Origin: Dromaius novaehollandiae
Lineage: Eukaryota; Chordata; Aves; Casuariiformes; Dromaiidae
DNA length: 64,000 bases
Assembly: GCF_036370855.1 (NCBI RefSeq)
Contig: NC_088105.1
Location: 8,685,619-8,749,618, forward strand
Reading direction: 5' to 3'
A program made the position numbers and the translations under genes. The notes under the pieces were generated by a model that was not told the DNA's origin, searched no databases, and saw only the letters and a list, made by a program, of their open reading frames with translations. Every line of letters begins with the position of its first letter. Positions within the stretch are counted from its first letter, which is position 1. This document shows positions 57,001-64,000 of the stretch, one piece after another.

Positions 57001-59027
57001 GGTGGAACCAGTGCGGAAGGAATCGTTGATCAAACGTTTCTTTCAGTGATGGACTTTCTTAGTGCAGAGAAGGCCAAGGGGGGAGAATAGGGGGCTGGGG
57101 GGTGTCTACGGTATGGAAAAAATCCATAGTGGTTTTCCAGCATTGGCATAGCTACTTGGAGCTGCTTTTCCTAACAGACTGATGACACCTTTGGTTGCGT
57201 CTGCTTTGGCAAACGGTATCGTTCTTTGCAGCTGCACCGAAGCTGTGGAGAAGCAGGCGCCAGCTTTCCGAGTACGGACGCTCTGTGATGGGTTGAGGCA
57301 CGGCTTTGCGTTTCCCCATCTAACTGCAGCTTTTCCCCCTTTGCCAAAACTGTGATTTCAACTGTGATTAAAGGAGGGTGTGAAGAGAACTCCGTCATAT
57401 TTTAATACCTCTCTACTTAACACTTCTGCCAGCTTCAGAGTTAGGGCTTACTAACCAATTTGTTTGCTTGCCTCAGGCAAGAGGGGAAGCATAATCTATT
57501 TCTGCAGCTTCCTTTAGTGGAAGGGAAACGCGTTTCTTCGTTCTTTGCTGTCGCAAAGAGACCTTCCAGATGTGAAGTGCTGCGGTTATCTCCTCGAGCC
57601 TGCAGAAAGCCCCGGTGGGGAAGGGAACGTCGCCCTGCTGCTGCCCGGTTCCCTGTGAATAGCTGTGAAAATAGCAAGAACCATGTTCGTACTGTGCTGC
57701 TGCTTCGGGGAAGGGCTAGCTCTCCTCCTCATGGGAGGACGGCTGGTGTGAAGCTGGGGGAGGGAAAAAGCAGAAAGTCCTTCTGCTCTCTTGTAAGGGG
57801 AGCATGGGAAAGCAAAAACTGCTTCTCATTTCCAGCAGCTAGATAGGAAAGGATGAACGAGGAGGGTTTGTGAAACGTGCGCCCGTAACAGGAGGCTGAG
57901 ACCACACTTAGAGCCGCCCAGTAAGATCTGGGGTTATCAGCCTGGTAAGGAGCAGAGCAGCCAGCACAGGTGAGCAATCCTGTCTCACTTTTGTACCATC
58001 CTCCTGCCGCTTCCCGTGGCTGAATTCCCTTGTGGGGCTTCTTACCAGTCACTGCCCTGGAAGTTCCTTGCTGGGCACCCCTTGCTTGTCCCTCCTAGCA
58101 TCAGGTTCGGTCCTTTGACTTAACCCAGATTTTTGCTAACATATTTTCAAGCTGTGATCTGTATAATTTAACTTTCAGAAGCTTGGGTGGCTGAACGGCA
58201 GGAGAAATAGAAAGCGTTTCGTGTCTCTGTTGCTGTTTGAAATCTCGCCGAGGTTGGTAGTGGCTGACTCGGTTGCCAGCTGACAGCTCTTCAGAGCTGG
58301 CATTGCGTTTGGAACAAGCCGCAGTCTTGTTGAAAAGCGTAGCGGAGACGGGCGTGACTGCGAAGGCACAGCGCCAGGATTTCAGCCCTCTTCGACATCA
58401 AGGGGGAAATGGATGACAAGACAGATCTCACTGCTTGTCCTGCTCTTGTTCTGTGACAACCAGGTGACTTTGTTTTCCAAGGCAGTCAGTCCCACGCCTC
58501 AACACAGGACTAATTTCACTTAAAAATTTGATGCCCAGTTCTGTGAATAATTCAGCAGTCTGATTCTTGAGCAGAGTCCTTCTGCCTTTGGGTGATTCAA
58601 CCCTAACCATCCTCTGGGAAGAGCAGAGTTGTAGCGCTTACTTGCTGCTGACTTCGTCTTTCCTGCAGAAGCTAATGTATAAAAAAGGCAACTGAGAAGA
58701 TGCAGATTATTTGAGTGGAATGTAGCTTGCAAGATAGACTGAGTCATGCATTTAACACCGACAAAATTTAGCACCCCTTAAACCTATTATTTAAACTTTT
58801 TAAAAATCGGCTGTTTGATGCGTGACGTGCCTGCTAATTTAACTGTACAGTTTAAGCATCCAAGTGATTCTTCAGATCAGTGACGCCAAATGCTTTTTCT
58901 GCTCTGCTGGAAACGTTTTGGGGGTTGGAGAAGTCAAGGAGCTGTGATTCACGGCACTTCTGATCCTGTCAAGGTTTGGGCTCCGAGTTTCCCCTGGAAG
59001 GGTGACCTAGGAGCCCAGAACTGGGCT

Positions 59028-59148
59028 TTGAAGTCGGGACACCTGGATCCTTTCAGCGGAGCTGCTGCTGCTTGCCAGCGAGCTGGTCTGCCGGTCTGTG
59101 AAACAGTGATAACAGTGCTCCGAGGCGTGTATTCCTCATAGCGTGAGG
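59028..59148 (+). repeat. Old MIR-like SINE relic
   Basis: GTCGGGACACCTGGATCC, then GTCTGTGAAACAGTGATAAC and CATAGCGTGAGG, follow the order of the tRNA-related head, core and 3' part of a MIR element. Divergence is high. Confidence 0.4.
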
Positions 59149-59257
59149 TCGGATCCGTGCACAGGGATTTGACATCTTCAGTGGAAGGTCCTACAGATGA
59201 GCTAAGAATCTTTATTTTAATCATTGGCATTCAAAAAGTAATTTAATATACAAAACA

Positions 59258-59333
59258 TACGTACATATATATATGTATGTATACTGAGAGAGAAAAAGAG
59301 ATATATATATATACACACATATATATATATTTG
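59258..59333. repeat. AT-rich (TA)n / (GTAT)n simple repeat
   Basis: Alternating TA/CATA tracts are separated by a GAGAGAGAAAAAGAG purine block. A similar CATATATATG tract lies at about 60300-60340. Self-complementary arms could extrude as hairpins. Confidence 0.8.
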
Positions 59334-59345
59334 TAACCAAATAAA

Positions 59346-62300
59346 AGCTAGAACTATGCAAACGCCACTGGCTGCTCTTTGGAAGCAATGCCTGCTAGAG
59401 CATTTTGGAATACTTTGGAGTAGATTTGCAGCTTTTTAGGATTAAAAAAAAAAAAAGTGCAGCAGGCCAGAGTTTTACTGCAGTTAGTCTAACTAGAAAC
59501 CCAGATTATTCCTAATCTGGAACTCACTCATAGTAAGTAGGTTATAAAATTACCTGCAGAGTCCTACTATCTCTAAAATATTTCCAGCTGCCTTGGTATT
59601 ATTGCTGAAAAGTTTTCTTTTGAGAAGCATAGGAAAATACAGAGGCTGGGACTAGGAGAGGTTGGACTGTGATGTTTGGGACGCTAGCTGAAGGAGAAGT
59701 AGAATCAATAGTTTAGGTGTTTGAAGAGGAAGTTGACTGGGAGCATGGTGTTTTTGGACTGGGGATTGAGTTGGCTTCAAGGAATCTTCCTGCTTGTGAA
59801 AGTCCCTGTCGCTGAGACAGAGGCTGAGATGGAAGCGTCACTGGGCTGAATACTGGTCCCAGTGGACTTACTGGGAATCTTCCCGCTGAATCTGATGGTA
59901 CTAGAGCTTAGCGTGCTGGGAGAAGTTTGGTGTGGTTTCTACCATTTCTTTGTGTTGGATCTGATGTTTTCTTTTAGATCTAACTAAAATATATCCAGCT
60001 GTAATCTGCAGTTATCTGTTTGACTTTTTATTCCTGGGGACTGTAGAAAATTCAGGTTTCCTATAATGTTATCCTCATCCCAACTGTGAACAAGTTACTA
60101 CTGCTTCTTATAATTTATTGTCTTTCTGTTCCTAAAAGTCTGTGTGATCCAGCTGTTTACCAGTGCCACCTTCCAGTGCTTCATTAGCTTTTATGCACAG
60201 GGAATTGTTGCAATGGATATGTTTAACCTGCTAGTTGGAAGAGTAGAAGCCTTTGGGGAATGACTTTTGCTTCCTCTAGCTGTCATTAGGGAGTGCACAC
60301 ACACATACCTGTATATACATATATATGTATACATATATAAAGTCTTTCAATATAAACTCATTTAGCATTATTATTATTTAATTTATATTTTAATCCAGTT
60401 GTAAACCAAAGTATTACAGCTTGAGAAATGTTGCGTCTTGGAAATAGGAGGAACCTTTTTAGACGGGAGTTCTGAAAGATCTTAGTTGACAAAAATATAG
60501 ATACAAATAAGACCTAAGCACTTGTGCTGGTGAATCTTAGAGATTTGCAACCTTGGAAGGATTTAAGACTTGGTGGGTAAAGTTTGATTGTGGGGGAACA
60601 GTGTGGGTTACCATTTTAAAACACTGTTTTTAATTTTTCTCATCCAGTATAACTTGGTATTGCAGAAATTGCTACCAAGAGCAGTACAGCCAGGCATCTG
60701 ATAGAGACGAGGTGCCTCACCTGGGACTGCTGCAGAGGTGGGTAAAGCTAACAGGGTGGTGCTAGGTAGAGCTGTTTGCTTCTGTTGTCATCTGTACTAC
60801 CTTTATCCACAGCTCTTCGTTCTGGTGCTGCGTTGTCGTATGCTACGTTCGGCTCTGGGCGTATCCGTAGTGGCTTGTCGAGTGCCCCTGCAGGGACCTG
60901 GCTGGGTGATGGCTTGAAGGAGTACTTTAAAAGTGCGTCTTAGCAGCGTCTTTGCTGCTTGACTTTCCGCAGAGAGTCGCTTCGGGTTCTCTGCCGCTTC
61001 CCTCTTAGCTTGCTCTGCTTTTACCTGTGGTATCTAGTCCGGGTTGGAGCTGAGAGGTCTTTGTTGAGTAGAGCTGCCACTGGACCAGGTACTGCTGGGC
61101 TTTGGCTGGTCTGCGCTATCAGAGCGATTAAAGCAATCTGCAAAGGAGTTTTCAGGGCCTTCTCTAGCCTTTTAAATGTCTTTGAGGTATATAAAAATGA
61201 TCTTTGTTATATGAAGTAGAGGCTTGAGAATTGCAACATGCTTCATGGTACTTAACTAAGAAAACAAGTCTGTTCTGACAAACCTTCTGAAAATAAAAAG
61301 GGAGAACACAGCAAATCAGATTGTAGTCTGGCAGACCTGGGACCTAGAGAGAGGAGGCCACAAGAACTGTCGCTAATATATTTAGTGTCTAATTTAGACT
61401 TTTAGGAGACAGCCCTTTGCTATTTATTGATTCCTACAGGTGTATTTTTTTAATTTTAGCAACCTATATAGAGGTGCATGTTCTGCTGTTGCAGCTGGAA
61501 AGAGGAAACAGACTCAAAGATAAAATCTCGCTGATTTTTCTGTCCAGGAGAGTAAGTTGTCTTTCCAAGGAATTAACAAATGCTATGAACAAATTCACCT
61601 CAGCCCATCTCCTGCAGGCTTGGCAGCAGCTGTGCTTCTTGCTCTTCTGCTCAGCCCACACTCCAGAGGCTCTTTTTATAGAAAGCCTCCTTGTGTCCCT
61701 GATATTCAGCAGAGTGAGCATCCACCTACCTCTGCTGATCAAATAGGTTCGTTTAATGCTCTCCAGCAGCAGTGCTATGTGCTGTACGGGTGTAAAGGAA
61801 AGTCATCCCTTCCCAAAGGATCATCCATCGCAGCCTTAGTGAAACTGGGGTTTGGTGAGGAAAGGAATTCCTCTTGATGGAGACCTTGCCTGCTAACTAG
61901 TTGGGCAGAAAAGAGTTAAATGGCTGAGAAAGTAGTGTGTATGTGCAATTTCTTTAATTTCTGTTCAAATATCTTTCAATAATACCTTTTTTTTAACAAA
62001 AAGGTAGCCCATTTCATGTAAAATGGGCCAAATTGATTTTTTTTTAAGTAACCCTAGTTTCAGTATGCTGTATACAGTGACTGGTGTTTAGTGGGTTGGT
62101 GAAGAAACCCAAGCAAGAAGCTTTGGGTGACGGGTTCGTAATGCATGGTTATGGCTATCTTTCCTTACGATCGTTTTGATGGCTTTGGAGTGCTGACCAA
62201 AAATGCTTCTTTTTGTTTTAAAGCTTTAATTATTTTCATAAAAACGCTGAAAAAATCTTAGATTCCCCCCTGCCACACGCACACACGCTAGAGCACCCGT

Positions 62301-62379
62301 GGAAGGTAGCTCCGAAGAGCCAGCTTGTTTTCAAGACTTACATTTGCTCTTCAGGCATCTGCATCGCTCTTTCTGGAGT
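59346..62379. other. Intergenic or distal UTR, no gene recognised
   Basis: This has ordinary composition, short AT repeats near 60300, and no ORF with a family signature on either strand. Confidence 0.5.
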
Positions 62380-63937
62380 CGGTTTGGCGTGAGGACTTCG
62401 AAGGCTGCCAGGGTGACCGGGGAAGGAGGTCTAATGCTGCTGTAGCTGCAGGTGCGGTGGAGCTGCGTCAGGATGCAGATGCCGGCGTGCCGTCAGCGTT
62501 GAGGCTGCGCGTAGGGAGCCTGCAGGGGACCCTTGCTAGGGGAATCGTGTGTCTTCAGAACCAGAAAGTATTCGTACTTGTCAAAGGCTTTTGCAAATGA
62601 GGAACACGATCGGCTTTTGGCAGGGTGGTGGAGTAGGCCTGGAGATGTTGGCCGTTAACACGTATTCAGATAGTTGTTTTTGCAGGGCGAGAGGGGCCGC
62701 TTCAGAAATCTGGGCAAGGAGTAACGCTAGCGCTCGGACATCCTGTTGAACCCTCTGCTCTCGTTTCAGGTTTCCACCGAGAGCAGCAGCAGGTGCGGCC
62801 GGGGTGGCGGGGCAGCCGTGCCGTGTCGGGCTGCGCGGCTAGGCGCGCCGTGTGTTGCCGCAGGTCGCGCGGGGTGGGGGAGACGTAGCCCCGCTCCAGG
62901 GACGCCCCGGTAAGTGGCGGCCTGTTGAGGTCACTAGGACGGGGACGTGTTCCCAGGAAGGACTCTAGCCGTGCCAGGCGGGCTGGCTTCTGTATGCCCC
63001 GTTGTCAGCTCAGTTACCCGTTTCACGTGTCCTCTCCGTTTGCCTTCTCGTGGTGCCCTGCGTATGTCGTTGTCCCGCCCGAGAGCCCCTGTGAGCGACG
63101 ATGTCCTGGAGGCGCGCTTTCCGCGTGGGGCCGCTTGTCTCCGTGAAGAAAGGGCTGGTGTCTGGCAGGCTCAGAGCTTGTTGGCGAGTAGCGTTGTGGG
63201 AAGAAGTTCTGCCCCGACGTCAAGGCTGCAGAAAACAGCCTGGGACGGGAGGGAGAGAGGGCTGTGGCATTTGCCCCCCAGCCAGAGCCCAGATCTTTTA
63301 ACCTTGGGGACGGAGAGCTGGAGACCTATCGCTTAGCGGCGAGGGGAGCTGAGGCGGGTGGCTTTCCTCTTTGTCGGAGGGAAGCTGTCGTGTCTGCTGG
63401 GAAAGGCCTCGCAGCGTGTGTTAACCCAGGCGCTGAAGCTGGGCCGAGGTGCTCGGAAGCGGCGGCCCGGGGTGCTGGCGGGGAGCAGGTGCCGCAGGCC
63501 GTGGACCAACCTGTAGTGCGGGCAAGGAGGGAGGGCGGGAAGCTGCGAACACCCGCGCTCTGCAGCCTCCTGGAAATTCGGTCGCCGGCAGAGATCCCTG
63601 TTCCCTGCCCTGAAGCGTTCGGCCTGGAGAGCGTCTGCGGGTTGCGCGCGCCGCGAGCTGCGGGTCCTGCCGGGGAGCCTTTGCCGAGCGCTGCAGGACA
63701 CGAGCCAGTCGCTCGCAGCTGCGGGTTTGCTACGTGGATTTCTGAATCTCCCTGGGGAGAGCGTCAGGGTGGCAGATGAAGGCTGGGGATGGGTAGTGCT
63801 AGATAGACTAGGAGGTGCCGGTTTTGAATGTTACGTTTTCAATCATGTGTTGAAGCTTTCGAAGACTGAAGCTTGCTTTTCGTTTCAGTGCTGATTCTCT
63901 CCTTTCTGTCATTCCTCCCGTTCAAAATCGATGGCCG
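62380..63937. promoter_or_regulatory. CpG-rich block, possible promoter of a gene beyond the window
   Basis: CpG frequency rises from about 62380 and stays high to about 63780. Several ORFs up to 171 codons exist, but none resembles a known protein and they look composition-driven. A promoter for a gene to the right, or a distal ZBTB37 element, are both possible. Confidence 0.35.
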
Positions 63938-64000
63938 AGGGGAGGGTGCGGACAAGACGGAGCCAGACTCCTCTCGGAGGCGCCCGGGGGGTTGTTGGGT
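63938..64000 (+). mobile_element. Start of a CR1 LINE 3' fragment, continues off the right edge
   Basis: GGGAGGGTGCGGACAAGACG, then GAGCCAGACTCCTCTCGGAG and CGCCC, closely follows the CR1 tract just after the reverse transcriptase core (consensus-like GATGGAGCCAGGCTCTTCTC). It is probably a typical 5'-truncated insertion in plus orientation. Confidence 0.6.

Larger units (their letters stand above)
53800..59345 (+). other. ZBTB37: Probable long ZBTB37 3' untranslated region
   Basis: This is non-coding sequence after the ZBTB37 stop. The first clear AATAAA I find is at 59340-59345, which would give a UTR of about 5.5 kb. The mammalian gene is also known for a long 3' UTR. Earlier non-canonical sites may be used. 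It contains a microsatellite, a SINE-like relic and AT-rich tracts. Confidence 0.4.

Overview
The window reads as vertebrate nuclear DNA from a sauropsid, most probably a bird. Introns are short, promoters lie in CpG islands, and the only clear autonomous transposons are CR1 LINE fragments. Scattered ancient MIR-like SINE relics are present. I recognise five host genes and a snoRNA cluster. The species cannot be fixed from sequence alone.

Left part (1-17.4 kb). Two genes lie head to tail on the minus strand. The 5' end of DHX9 (start codon at 3511, first two coding exons only) runs off the left edge. NPL, sialic acid lyase, is complete: eleven coding exons between 16317 and 6359 encode 307 aa with the active-site Tyr and Lys in place. 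Both start in CpG islands; the NPL island carries a hexanucleotide tract and a 28-bp minisatellite.

Middle (17.4-32.6 kb). This is about 15 kb without a recognisable gene. It holds a CR1 fragment, abutted by about 1.4 kb of degenerate array with a unit of about 10 bp (core TTAGAG), and a few SINE relics.

Right part (32.6-54 kb and beyond). A four-exon SOUL/HEBP-type haem-binding protein gene (plus strand) converges on an 8-kb minus-strand transcription unit that has almost no coding potential. That unit is GAS5. It has a TATA box, a 5'TOP start, many exons of 28-51 nt, and one box C/D snoRNA in most introns. I can place SNORD74, 75, 76, 44, 78, 79, 47 and 81 in the same order as in mammals. 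The SNORD80 family differs: two intact copies sit 5' of SNORD44, where mammals have SNORD77, and a decayed copy remains at the usual SNORD80 position. A further short C/D candidate with a SNORD75-like guide lies between SNORD78 and SNORD79. GAS5 shares a CpG-island promoter region with ZBTB37 (plus strand), a complete 503-aa BTB/three-zinc-finger protein. ZBTB37 is followed by a long apparent 3'UTR, then by a second CpG-rich tract and the start of another CR1 copy at the right edge.

The genes fall into unrelated jobs: RNA helicase, sialic acid breakdown, haem binding, ribosomal RNA 2'-O-methylation guides, and a transcription factor. The clearest shared control is the back-to-back GAS5/ZBTB37 promoter.
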